Positions 35,534 through 46,574 of a stretch of 64,000 bases of DNA are shown piece after piece. This DNA is from Sphingosinicella sp. (GTDB lineage: Bacteria > Pseudomonadota > Alphaproteobacteria > Sphingomonadales > Sphingomonadaceae), in contig NZ_JACESP010000003.1 in assembly GCF_013911755.1 (NCBI RefSeq), positions 124,001-188,000 on the forward strand, read 5' to 3'. Both the position numbers and the translations under genes were made by a program. The notes beneath the pieces were generated by a model. That model made no database searches. It saw nothing but the letters and a program-made list of their open reading frames with translations, and was not told the DNA's origin. The stretch's first letter is position 1. The number at the start of each line of letters is the position of its first letter.

Positions 35534-39103
<3,570 letters not shown>

Positions 39104-39112
39104 GCAGCCGGG

Positions 39113-39334
39113 TTACAGGATGCCGCCGCCGATCGAAAGACGGACCGCGGCGAGAATCAGCACGAAGATGTTGAGGTTCCGGCCGCCGTTGCTGTCCGAC
39201 AGGACGCCGATGCCCGCGCCGAGCGCCGCGATCGGCAAGGCCAGCCAGTTGATGATGCCGATGAACGGAAACAGCCCGACGATGCCGACGATCAGCGCGA
39301 CAAGGCCGATCAGGATGGAGATGAGGTTCAGCAT
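39113..39334 (-). CDS. Small membrane protein
   Basis: A 73-aa hydrophobic protein with about three membrane segments ([61 protein letters not shown]). Common in this bacterial group and of unknown role. It lies 9 bp upstream of the hydantoinase gene on the same strand. Confidence 0.7.
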   Translation of the reverse strand: MLNLISILIGLVALIVGIVGLFPFIGIINWLALPIAALGAGIGVLSDSNGGRNLNIFVLILAAVRLSIGGGIL

Positions 39335-39410
39335 TGCGGGTTCCAGTGTATCGTTTGACTATAACACCAATTTAGGTTGTCGTGGCGACTTGGCAAGATG
39401 CGCAGCAGAC

Positions 39411-39752
39411 ATGATCGACCCGATGGACCTCCGCGAGCTTCTGCTTGCCCATGCCCGCGCGCGGGAAAGCGTGACCTATGCCGAGGCGCTGGCGGCGTTC
39501 GGGTACAGCTTCTCGCGGCCGAAGATGCGCGCGCTGTGCGTGATCCTCGGCGATGTGGACGCCCATGCACGCGGGCGGGGTGAGCCGGAGATGGCGGTGC
39601 TGGTGGTGCGCCAGTCCGACAGGCTACCCGGGCAGGGCTGGTGGGTGGCGGGCGGCGCGGAAGGGTACAAGGGCGTGTGGGAAGGCCCCGACGCGCGGCG
39701 GCATGTGGCGAAACTGCAGAAGCGCGTGTTCGATTACTGGGCGGGCCGGTAG
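39411..39752 (+). CDS. Conserved hypothetical protein
   Basis: A 113-aa protein, [20 protein letters not shown]... The start may instead be the Met at residue 5. [28 protein letters not shown] looks like a small helical (winged-helix-like) unit, followed by [21 protein letters not shown] and a C-terminal helix ending FDYWAGR. No family name recognised. Its stop abuts the convergent zinc-peptidase gene. Confidence 0.65.
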   Translation: MIDPMDLRELLLAHARARESVTYAEALAAFGYSFSRPKMRALCVILGDVDAHARGRGEPEMAVLVVRQSDRLPGQGWWVAGGAEGYKGVWEGPDARRHVAKLQKRVFDYWAGR

Positions 39753-39753
39753 C

Positions 39754-40650
39754 TCAGAGCTTCCGCGCCGAGAACGTGTCGCACTGGTTCGGATCGCCGG
39801 TATCGTAGCCGCGCTTGAACCACGCCATGCGCTGCGCGGACGTGCCGTGCGTGAAGCTGTCGGGCACCACGTAGCCCTGCGACTGGCGTTGCAGGCGGTC
39901 GTCGCCGATGGCGTTCGCGGCGGTGAGGGCTTCCTCGATGTCGCCGGGTTCGAGCTGCTGCTGGACGGTGCGTGCCCAGAGGCCGGCGTAGCAATCGGCC
40001 TGTAGCTCCATCTTCACCTGGAGAGCGTTGCCTTCGGCCTTGCTGACGCGCGCCTGCTGCTGGCGAAGATCGTTCGAGAGGCCGGTGATCGTTTGGACGT
40101 GGTGGCCGACTTCGTGCGCGATCACGTAGGCCTGCGCGAAGTCGCCGCCCGCGCCGAGCTGCTTTTCGAGCTGATCGAAGAAGCTGGTGTCGATGTAGAT
40201 CTTCTGGTCGGCGGGGCAATAGAACGGCCCGGTCGCGGACTGCGCCGCGCCACAGCCTGAGTGGCCCTGGCCTGCGTAGAAGACGAGCGTCGGCTCCGGA
40301 TAATCCTGGCCCGATTGCTGGAAAATGCGGTTCCACGTGTCTTCGGTGTCTGCAAGGACGGTGCAGGAGAAGCGGTGGAGATCGCTGCGCTCGCAGCCCT
40401 GGCCCTCGCCGGGTGTGGCGGGGGCTTGCTGCTGCGTGGGAACGCCGCCCTGCTGCGACAAGCCGCCGAGAAGCTGCATCGGATCGACGCCGAAAACGAG
40501 CGCCAGCACGATGACGATGACGAGACCGCCGCACCCGAGGCCGCCCTTGCCGCCGATCGGAAGCCTTCCGCCGCCCATCGGGAAGCCCATGCCGCCGCGC
40601 CCGGTCTGGTCCTCGACGTTGTCGCTCATTCTGCGGCCGCGCCAGCGCAT
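39754..40650 (-). CDS. Neutral zinc metallopeptidase, YpfJ family
   Basis: Membrane-anchored putative zinc peptidase. Starts [17 protein letters not shown], the family N terminus; a glycine-rich stretch and one membrane helix ([15 protein letters not shown], about residues 40-58) follow, then the domain with [25 protein letters not shown], and the zinc motif AHEVGHHVQ, and the C-terminal [10 protein letters not shown] plus [22 protein letters not shown]. 298 aa, typical. Function in the cell is not known. Confidence 0.88.
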   Translation of the reverse strand: MRWRGRRMSDNVEDQTGRGGMGFPMGGGRLPIGGKGGLGCGGLVIVIVLALVFGVDPMQLLGGLSQQGGVPTQQQAPATPGEGQGCERSDLHRFSCTVLADTEDTWNRIFQQSGQDYPEPTLVFYAGQGHSGCGAAQSATGPFYCPADQKIYIDTSFFDQLEKQLGAGGDFAQAYVIAHEVGHHVQTITGLSNDLRQQQARVSKAEGNALQVKMELQADCYAGLWARTVQQQLEPGDIEEALTAANAIGDDRLQRQSQGYVVPDSFTHGTSAQRMAWFKRGYDTGDPNQCDTFSARKL

Positions 40651-40707
40651 GGATGGTCTCCCCGGTTGTTGGGCGATGAAGGTATCGGGTTGCCGCGCGG
40701 GCGTAAA

Positions 40708-41952
40708 CTACTCGGCGATGGCCTCTTCGATCACGGCGTAGATGCGGCCGAGGTCCGTGTCGTTGGTGCAATAGGGCGGCATCAGGTAGACGGTGTTGCC
40801 GAGCGGGCGGAGCAGCACGTCGCGTTCGCGGAATGCCGCGAGGAGGCGTGGCCCGAGCGGAGAGAGATAATTGCCGGCCGTGTCCTCAACCTCGACCGCG
40901 GTGATCGTGCCGATCTGGCGGGCGTTCTTAATGCGGGGGTGAGCGGAGAGGTTCGCGAGGTGCGCGCTCTGGCGGCGGGCGAGATCGCCGATGCGGTCCA
41001 GCACCGGCTCCTCGCGCCAGATCGCGACGTTGGCGACAGCGGCGGCGCAGGAGAGCGGGTTCGCGGTGAAGCTGGACGAATGGTAGAAGAGCTTTGCGCG
41101 GTCCTGCGACAGGTGCGCCTCGAAGATCGGCGGGGTTGCGAGTGTGACGGCAAGCGGCACCGCGCCGCCGGTGAGGCCCTTCGCAAGGCAGAGAATGTCG
41201 GGGACGATGCCGGCCTGCTCGCAGGCGAGCAGCGTGCCGGTGCGGCCCCAGCCGGTCATCACCTCGTCGGCGATGAAGAGGACGCCGTGGCGGCGGCAGA
41301 TCGCGTGCATCTCGCGGAGCGTGTCCGCGCCGTAGATCATCATGCCGCCCGCGCCGAGGACGAGCGGCTCGACGATAAAGGCGGCGGGGCTTTGCGTGCG
41401 GCAGAGGTGTTCGAGTGCGTCGAGCGTTTCCTGCTCGCGCCCTGCGGCGGGGAAGGGGACGGTGCCGACATCGAAGAGGAGCGGCGCGTAGGCGGCATTG
41501 TAGACGCCGCGTTCGCCCACCGACATCGTGCCGATGGTGTCGCCGTGGTAGCTGTGCTCCATCACGAGGATGCGGTGGCGCCCGCCGCGATCGCGCCAGT
41601 AGCCGAGCGCCATCTTGAGCGCGACCTCAACCGCTGTGGAGCCGCTATCCGAGAAGAAGACGTGCGCGAGCGGGGCGGGGAGCATTTCGACGAGCGCGGC
41701 GGCGAGGGTTTCGGCGGGCTCGTGCGTCCAGCCCGCGAAGATCATCTGGTCGAGCTTGCCCGCCTGATCGGCGATGGCGGCCATGATGCGCAGGTTGCAG
41801 TGGCCGTGCGTCGTCACCCACCACGAGGAGATCGCATCGATGATGCGGCGGCCATCGTCCGTGTAGAGCGCGCAGCCTTCGGCGCGGACGATGCGGGGGA
41901 TGGGCTCGCCGAGGCCGTGCTGGGTGAAGGGGTGCCAGACGGGCGAGGTCAT
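40708..41952 (-). CDS. bioA: Adenosylmethionine-8-amino-7-oxononanoate aminotransferase
   Basis: Third-last step of biotin synthesis: converts KAPA to DAPA with S-adenosylmethionine as amino donor. PLP class III fold: WHPFTQH start, [40 protein letters not shown], and [14 protein letters not shown] with [10 protein letters not shown] holding the PLP lysine. Start [11 protein letters not shown] overlaps the bioD stop as ATGA and gives 414 aa. Last gene of bioF-bioD-bioA. Confidence 0.95.
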   Translation of the reverse strand: MTSPVWHPFTQHGLGEPIPRIVRAEGCALYTDDGRRIIDAISSWWVTTHGHCNLRIMAAIADQAGKLDQMIFAGWTHEPAETLAAALVEMLPAPLAHVFFSDSGSTAVEVALKMALGYWRDRGGRHRILVMEHSYHGDTIGTMSVGERGVYNAAYAPLLFDVGTVPFPAAGREQETLDALEHLCRTQSPAAFIVEPLVLGAGGMMIYGADTLREMHAICRRHGVLFIADEVMTGWGRTGTLLACEQAGIVPDILCLAKGLTGGAVPLAVTLATPPIFEAHLSQDRAKLFYHSSSFTANPLSCAAAVANVAIWREEPVLDRIGDLARRQSAHLANLSAHPRIKNARQIGTITAVEVEDTAGNYLSPLGPRLLAAFRERDVLLRPLGNTVYLMPPYCTNDTDLGRIYAVIEEAIAE

Positions 41953-42566
41953 CGGAAATCCTCCAGCCGGAAGGCGGACGCGAAGGCTGACGACAGCGAC
42001 GGCGCGGTGAGCGGAACGCGGGGGAGGCGGCCGAGACGCCTGGCCTTGCCGATGGTGCAGATCGTGGCTTCGCTGTCCTCGTTGGCGTCGCCCGAGAAGG
42101 CGATGCCGAGGATGGGGACGCCGCGTGATCGCAGGGCTTCGAGCGTGAGCAGGCTGTGGTTGATGGTGCCGAGCTCGGTGCGGGCGACGATCACCACGGG
42201 GAGGCCCCAGCGGGCGAACATGTCGGCGTAGAGAGTCTGGCGCGTGACGGGCACGAGCGCGCCGCCTGCGCCTTCGACGACGAGCGGATCGTGCGCGGGG
42301 AGCGCAAGGCGCGCGGGATCGATCTCGATGCCGTCCAGTTCGGCGGCGCGGTGCGGGGAGCAGGGCGTCGTGAGGCGGTAGGCTTCGGGGAGGATGTGAT
42401 CCGCTGGAAGACCGCACAGCGCGGCAACACTCTCGGCATCGCTGCCGTCTTCAAGGCCCGCCTGCACCGGCTTCCAGTAATGCGCGCCAAGCGCTCCGGT
42501 GAGCGCGGCGGCGAACACCGTCTTGCCGACGCCGGTGTCGGTGCCGGTGACGACGATGCGGCTCAT
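41949..42566 (-). CDS. bioD: Dethiobiotin synthetase
   Basis: ATP-dependent closure of the ureido ring of DAPA to dethiobiotin. P-loop [16 protein letters not shown] at the N terminus, [11 protein letters not shown] in the middle. 205 aa. It overlaps both neighbours by four bases (ATGA at 42563-42566 and 41949-41952). Confidence 0.95.
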   Translation of the reverse strand: MSRIVVTGTDTGVGKTVFAAALTGALGAHYWKPVQAGLEDGSDAESVAALCGLPADHILPEAYRLTTPCSPHRAAELDGIEIDPARLALPAHDPLVVEGAGGALVPVTRQTLYADMFARWGLPVVIVARTELGTINHSLLTLEALRSRGVPILGIAFSGDANEDSEATICTIGKARRLGRLPRVPLTAPSLSSAFASAFRLEDFR

Positions 42567-43687
42567 GCAAGCACCTCCCCAAGCACGGCGGCGAGGGCCG
42601 AAACATCATCTTGTGTGGCGTTCAGGGTGAGCGAGATGCGCAGGCGCGACGTGCCGGCAGGCACCGTGGGCGGGCGGATGCCGCGCACGTCGAACCCGGC
42701 GGCCTGCACAGCCTCGGCAGCGCGCATGGTACGCGCGTCGTCCCCGAGGATGACGGGCATCACCTGCGACCCCGAGATGAGCGCCCCGTGCGGGCCAAGC
42801 ACACGCTCCGCATGGGCGATCAGCGCGGCGAGCTTCGCGCGGCGGTCGTCGGCGGTTTCGATGATGCGCAGCGCAGCGCGCACCGCCGCGGCCATCAGCG
42901 GCGAGGGCGCGGTCGAAAAAATGAACCCGCGGCCACGATTGACGAGGAAGTCGTTGACGACGGCGGGCGCGCAGACGAGTGCGCCTTCGCAGCCGAGCGC
43001 CTTGCCGCAGGTGTGCAGCGTGATGACGTTGTCGCGGCCTTCGAGCGCCGCGGCGAGCCCGCGTCCGCCCGCACCGAAGACGCCCGTCGCGTGCGCCTCG
43101 TCGATGATGAGCACGCCGTCGTGCGTATCCGCGAGCGCCGCAAGGTCGGCGAGCGGGGCGCGGTCACCGTCCATGCTGTAAAGGCTTTCGACCGCGATCC
43201 AGACGCGGCCCTTGCCGCCGCGCCCGCGCCAGGCGGCGATGATATCGGCGAATGCTTCGACGTTGTTGTGGCGCGCGGGCGCTGTTTCGGCGCGGGTCAG
43301 CCGCAGCCCTTCGTGGACGCTGGCATGGATGAGTTCGTCATAGACGATGAGATCGCCGCGCTGCGGCAACGTTGAGACGATCGCGGAATTGGCCGTGTAA
43401 CCGGTCGCGAACCAGAGCGCGCTTTCCGCCCCGAAGAAGCGTGCCGCTTCGGCCTCCAGCGCTTCATGCTCCGGATGATTGCCGCGCAGCAGGCGGGAGC
43501 CGCCCGATCCGGCGGGAACGCCGCGTGCCACAGCCTCTCCAACGGCGGCAGTGAGCGCCGCGTCGCGCGCAAGCGCGAGATAGTCGTTCGACGAGAAATC
43601 CGTGCCGGTGCGCGGCATCAGCCGCCTGCGGCGCGTGGCGGCGCCGAGCCGCTGGAGATCGTTGGCGAGGGCTTCGAAAACCGACAT
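42563..43687 (-). CDS. bioF: 8-amino-7-oxononanoate synthase
   Basis: Condenses pimeloyl thioester with alanine, the first ring-building step of biotin synthesis. Alpha-oxoamine synthase pattern: [47 protein letters not shown], and the PLP lysine in [14 protein letters not shown]. 374 aa. First gene of the operon; bioB and bioC/bioH are not in the window. Confidence 0.94.
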   Translation of the reverse strand: MSVFEALANDLQRLGAATRRRRLMPRTGTDFSSNDYLALARDAALTAAVGEAVARGVPAGSGGSRLLRGNHPEHEALEAEAARFFGAESALWFATGYTANSAIVSTLPQRGDLIVYDELIHASVHEGLRLTRAETAPARHNNVEAFADIIAAWRGRGGKGRVWIAVESLYSMDGDRAPLADLAALADTHDGVLIIDEAHATGVFGAGGRGLAAALEGRDNVITLHTCGKALGCEGALVCAPAVVNDFLVNRGRGFIFSTAPSPLMAAAVRAALRIIETADDRRAKLAALIAHAERVLGPHGALISGSQVMPVILGDDARTMRAAEAVQAAGFDVRGIRPPTVPAGTSRLRISLTLNATQDDVSALAAVLGEVLA

Positions 43688-43803
43688 GGCGCGCTGCCTA
43701 GACCAAGACGGGGCGGAGGAACACGCCTTTTTGAGGCTTGCAGGATCGCGGTTTTGCCCCCATCTTTCGAATCGAGTTCAACAAACGCGAAAGGAGGTGA
43801 CCG

Positions 43804-43860
43804 ATGTCTCATGGTTCAGCGATGGGGTCGGTTCAGCTCGTTCGGGGATGTCGCGCCTGA
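43804..43860 (+). CDS. Candidate 18-aa micro-ORF with a near-perfect ribosome site
   Basis: MSHGSAMGSVQLVRGCRA, preceded by AAAGGAGGTGACCG, which is an almost full complement of the 16S rRNA tail. The frame ends well before the terminator. Either a microprotein or a leader peptide of a small RNA; no family recognised. Confidence 0.4.
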   Translation: MSHGSAMGSVQLVRGCRA

Positions 43861-43921
43861 GGCCAAGGCCAACGGATTAGACGGGTTCCCGGGCCGGAGT
43901 ACCGGCCGCTGACCCATGCGA

Positions 43922-43962
43922 AAGGCCGCGTCGGAGATATCCGGCGCGGCCTTTTTCTTTTT
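43922..43962 (+). terminator. Strong intrinsic terminator
   Basis: Stem AAGGCCGCG-CGGA, GATA loop, TCCG-CGCGGCCTT with one mismatch, followed by TTTTTCTTTTTT. It ends a plus-strand transcript upstream of the fasciclin gene. Confidence 0.9.
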
Positions 43963-44103
43963 TGCTGCGACGCAACAATTCGCGACGAGTCGAGCCCATA
44001 CCGGGATGGGCGGCTCTTCGCGCCGGTTTCGTGCGGAACCTTCGGGCTATGCTGCGGTTGCTATTGCGAGGGCGTTGTTCCGCCCAAACCGAGAGGGAGA
44101 AGA

Positions 44104-44754
44104 ATGAAGTATTCCAAGTTTCTGAAGGTCGCCGCTGTTTCGGTTCTGTTTGCCGCACCCGTTACCGCGCAGGTCACGGATCCTGCTGCCACGCCCGCGC
44201 CCGCTGCGCCGGCTGCGCCCGCTGCGCCGACCGATCCCGCGGCGCCGGCAAACCCCGCCGCCGCCGCTGCCGCGGCGCCTGTCGCTGCTATTGCGGTTGA
44301 TCCAACGTCGGTTGTCGGCAACGTGCTCGCGACGCCCGAACTGAGCACGCTCGCGCAGGCGGTGAAGGCCGCTGAGCTTGTCGACGACCTCTCGCAGCCG
44401 GGGCCGTTCACGGTTTTCGCGCCCAACAATGATGCGTTCGCACGGCTCGGCGCGGGCACGATGCAGCAGCTGATGCAGCCGGCCGCCAAGGATCAGCTGT
44501 CCGGCCTGATCAACTATCTCGTGATCCCCGGCAAGATGACGCAGGCCGATGTCGTGGCTGCGATCGAGGCGGGCGGTGGCAAGGCCGAGGTGAAGACCGT
44601 GCAGGGCAGCGTGCTGACCGCGACGCTGGACGCCGGCATCGTCAAGCTCACCGACAGTCAGGGCAATGCAACGTACATTACCAAGGCCGATGTTCAGGCC
44701 TCGAATGGTGTCGTTCACGTCGTCAACGGCATTGTGGTTCCAGCGCAGGGCTAA
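44104..44754 (+). CDS. Exported fasciclin (FAS1) domain protein
   Basis: Signal peptide (MKYSKFLKVAAVSVLFAAPVTAQ), then an Ala/Pro-rich spacer (about residues 25-65), then one FAS1 domain with H1 motif GPFTVFAPNNDAF and H2 motif NGVVHVVNGIVVP. FAS1 domains mediate adhesion and matrix contacts. 216 aa, AGGGAGAAGA just before the ATG. It stands alone between two structured gene-free regions. Confidence 0.9.
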   Translation: MKYSKFLKVAAVSVLFAAPVTAQVTDPAATPAPAAPAAPAAPTDPAAPANPAAAAAAAPVAAIAVDPTSVVGNVLATPELSTLAQAVKAAELVDDLSQPGPFTVFAPNNDAFARLGAGTMQQLMQPAAKDQLSGLINYLVIPGKMTQADVVAAIEAGGGKAEVKTVQGSVLTATLDAGIVKLTDSQGNATYITKADVQASNGVVHVVNGIVVPAQG

Positions 44755-45052
44755 TCAGCCGAACAGCTGACAATCGCGTCACATTCAAGGCTTTACAGGA
44801 ACGCCCTGCGCCCCTATGCGGCGTGGGGCGTTTCCATTTTGGGCGAATCTGCCCTCTTATCCCCGATATCCCCGTTATCCACAGGCTGGCGAAGTCATTT
44901 TTCGCTTTGGCGACTCAGTGATTCGTGAGACCTTGGCTTCGTGGTCAGAAGGCGGCGGAAGCCCGGAAACGGGCGGAAACTCCCGGAAACCACCGGGGTC
45001 ACGGTTCCATTCCCTGTATGCGGCGCGAGAGCGAAGCCCACAGGAAATACCG

Positions 45053-45217
45053 ATGGTCCTCGATACCGGAAACCCCGGCCCAAAGCCCGCAGGTGCGAAG
45101 CACAGGCGACGCGAACGGACCCCGGCGGACGGCATCGAAATGCGAAACCGGTCGATCCCCCCGGGACCGCCGGAGACGCAAGCCCCGAAGCCTGAACATG
45201 GGTCAGATGGCCTATGA
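45053..45217 (+). CDS. Possible small basic protein
   Basis: A 54-aa frame (MVLDTGNPGPKPAGAKHRRRE...), with AGGAAA before the ATG, ending 22 bp ahead of a strong terminator. It is rich in Pro, Arg and Gly and matches no family known to me. The terminator shows that something is transcribed in this direction, but it could equally be a non-coding RNA. Confidence 0.3.
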   Translation: MVLDTGNPGPKPAGAKHRRRERTPADGIEMRNRSIPPGPPETQAPKPEHGSDGL

Positions 45218-45238
45218 TTAAGGACCAACGGAGCGAGT

Positions 45239-45264
45239 GGGGGCTGGCCGAAAGGTCAGCCCCC
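45239..45264 (+). terminator. Intrinsic terminator with GAAA tetraloop
   Basis: Stem GGGGGCTGGCC, loop GAAA, GGTCAGCCCCC with one G-T wobble, then GTTTGCTTT. It lies 22 bp after the possible small gene. Confidence 0.8.
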
Positions 45265-45319
45265 GTTTGCTTTGGACGGTGATTTCGCCTAGGCCGGGCT
45301 GCAAAGGGCGGCTTTCTGC

Positions 45320-45372
45320 GCTTCCGGTGCTCACGTACCTTTAGTACGCTCCGCTCCGGTTCTCGAAATCCA
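45320..45372. repeat. Candidate interspersed palindromic repeat
   Basis: A palindrome-centred unit with ACGTAC, CTTTA, GTACGC in the middle, flanked by CTTCCGG and CTCCGCTCCGG. I recall closely similar sequences in gaps of other alphaproteobacterial genomes, but only one copy is visible in this window, so the repeat status is not shown here. Confidence 0.35.
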
Positions 45373-45424
45373 CACTTTTCGCCGCGCCTGAGCGAAATCC
45401 CTTCGTCCAAAGCGCGCTTTCAGA

Positions 45425-45898
45425 TCATTCCGCTTTGCGTTTCAGCACTTCCTGACGGACGCGGACGGAGCGGGTGGCGATGCCGGTTTCGATGAGGAAA
45501 AGAACGAGGCCGGCCACGATGAGCGCCATGGCGGCGAGGAAAAGCGTGGCAACGATCGTGCCGACCGACGCATCGGCAAGATCGCCGACGAACAGCACCC
45601 CGATGACGAGGCAGACGGCGAGCGCACTCGCTACGCAGGCGTAGATCGCCCAGTGAACAAGCACCATGCGGCGATCGAGCACGACAAGCTCGGCCATCGC
45701 CCGGCTGCGCATCGTTTCGTCGTAGCCGGTGATGTCCCGTTCGAGCGCGCGGGCGCGGTCCACCACGCGGCCCAGCCGGTTCGCCATCACGTTGAGCAGC
45801 GCGCCGATACCCGCGATAAGAAACACGGGCGCGATCGCGAGTTGAACGGCATGGCCGATGTCAGCGATTTGTACGGCGGAAAAGGGCGATGGGTTCAT
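45425..45898 (-). CDS. DUF2721 membrane protein
   Basis: A 157-aa protein with three hydrophobic segments: IAPVFLIAGIGALLNVMANRL, VHWAIYACVASALAVCLVIGVLF and VGTIVATLFLAAMALIVAGLVLFLIE. The conserved segment GRVVDRARALERDI after the first helix is typical of DUF2721. Start MNPSPFSAVQIAD. Function unknown. Confidence 0.8.
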   Translation of the reverse strand: MNPSPFSAVQIADIGHAVQLAIAPVFLIAGIGALLNVMANRLGRVVDRARALERDITGYDETMRSRAMAELVVLDRRMVLVHWAIYACVASALAVCLVIGVLFVGDLADASVGTIVATLFLAAMALIVAGLVLFLIETGIATRSVRVRQEVLKRKAE

Positions 45899-46037
45899 GC
45901 CCCTTCTTGCCACAGGGGCCGTGCCGCAGGGAAGGCTCGGCGTGTCCCGTCGGCCCGGCGTCTTTATCTTTCAGAGGAACCTTCTCGCTGCCGATGCGTG
46001 GGTCAATTATTCCACCAATCACGCAAGGAGACCAAAA

Positions 46038-46481
46038 ATGGCGAAATCCGACACCGACACCCGTGCGCCGAAGCTTCCCAAACGCGTGGCCGGCGTAAAG
46101 CTTTCGAAGCGCACGCGCGAACGCGGCGGGCAGATCGTTGCACTCATGAAGCACCCGATCGTCGCTCCGCTGGCGCTGGCGACCGTTGCGGCAGGCTTTG
46201 CCGCCATGAAGGACGCGCGCGTGCGCGCAGCGGCAGACCGGGCGCGCACGAAAGCCGGGGAAGCGGCTTCGAACCTCAGCCACGGTGCGGCCGTGGTCGG
46301 GTCCGCGATCGCCGCAAAAGCGAGCGAGGGCAAGCGCCGCGTGGGCGACGCCTATCGGCACGCGAGCGAAGCCTATGATGCCGCGCACACGAACGGCACC
46401 GGAAACGGCAGCAAGCGCACGACCGCGACACGGCGCAGCCCTGCCAAGGGTCCCGTGAAGGAAACGGCCCCGACGCAATGA
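46038..46481 (+). CDS. Hypothetical basic protein
   Basis: A 147-aa protein with AAGGAG six to eight bases before the ATG. A basic N terminus (APKLPKRVAGVKLSKRTRERGGQIVALMKHPIV), one hydrophobic helix (APLALATVAAGFAAM), an Ala-rich helical part and a Thr/Lys-rich tail. It may bind membranes or nucleic acid; no family recognised. Confidence 0.65.
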   Translation: MAKSDTDTRAPKLPKRVAGVKLSKRTRERGGQIVALMKHPIVAPLALATVAAGFAAMKDARVRAAADRARTKAGEAASNLSHGAAVVGSAIAAKASEGKRRVGDAYRHASEAYDAAHTNGTGNGSKRTTATRRSPAKGPVKETAPTQ

Positions 46482-46548
46482 GCCTGAGGGTCATCCGCCC
46501 TGGGCGAAAATCGGCCGTGGCTCAGGGCCGTTGGAACAAGCACAGCAA

Positions 46549-46574
46549 GGCGGCGGAAAGGCTACTCCGCCGCC
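46549..46574 (-). terminator. Hairpin at the uvrA 3' end
   Basis: Perfect 9-bp stem GGCGGCGGA/TCCGCCGCC with an 8-nt loop, overlapping the uvrA stop codon at 46562. Few T residues follow on the minus strand. Confidence 0.5.

Larger units (their letters stand above)
43688..44103 (+). other. Structured intergenic region with a likely small transcript
   Basis: Between divergent bioF and the fasciclin gene. It contains a possible promoter (TTGCAG at 43738, CATCTT at 43761), a strong ribosome site AAAGGAGGTGACCG followed by an 18-codon frame, a short perfect hairpin GGCCGG-AGTA-CCGGCC, and a very strong terminator at 43922-43962. Together these suggest a transcript of about 190 nt that ends before the fasciclin gene. 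Confidence 0.5.
44755..45424. other. Large gene-poor intergenic region
   Basis: About 670 bp. It holds a weak hairpin after the fasciclin gene (AACGCCC 44800, GGGCGTT 44826), one consensus DnaA box TTATCCACA (44875-44883), a GC-rich stretch with a possible 54-aa frame, a strong terminator (45239-45264), and at 45320-45372 a palindrome-centred sequence that looks like an interspersed repeat. Frames on both strands are open but read as low-complexity, so no secure gene is called. Confidence 0.5.

Noticed and set aside
40261-42231. Plus-strand frame of 656 codons across the YpfJ and bio genes
   Set aside because: It spans three genes on the other strand and is explained by GC-rich codon bias.
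45053-45217. Secure gene call in the 44755-45424 gap
   Set aside because: Composition is low-complexity and both strands stay open, so only a low-confidence entry is given.
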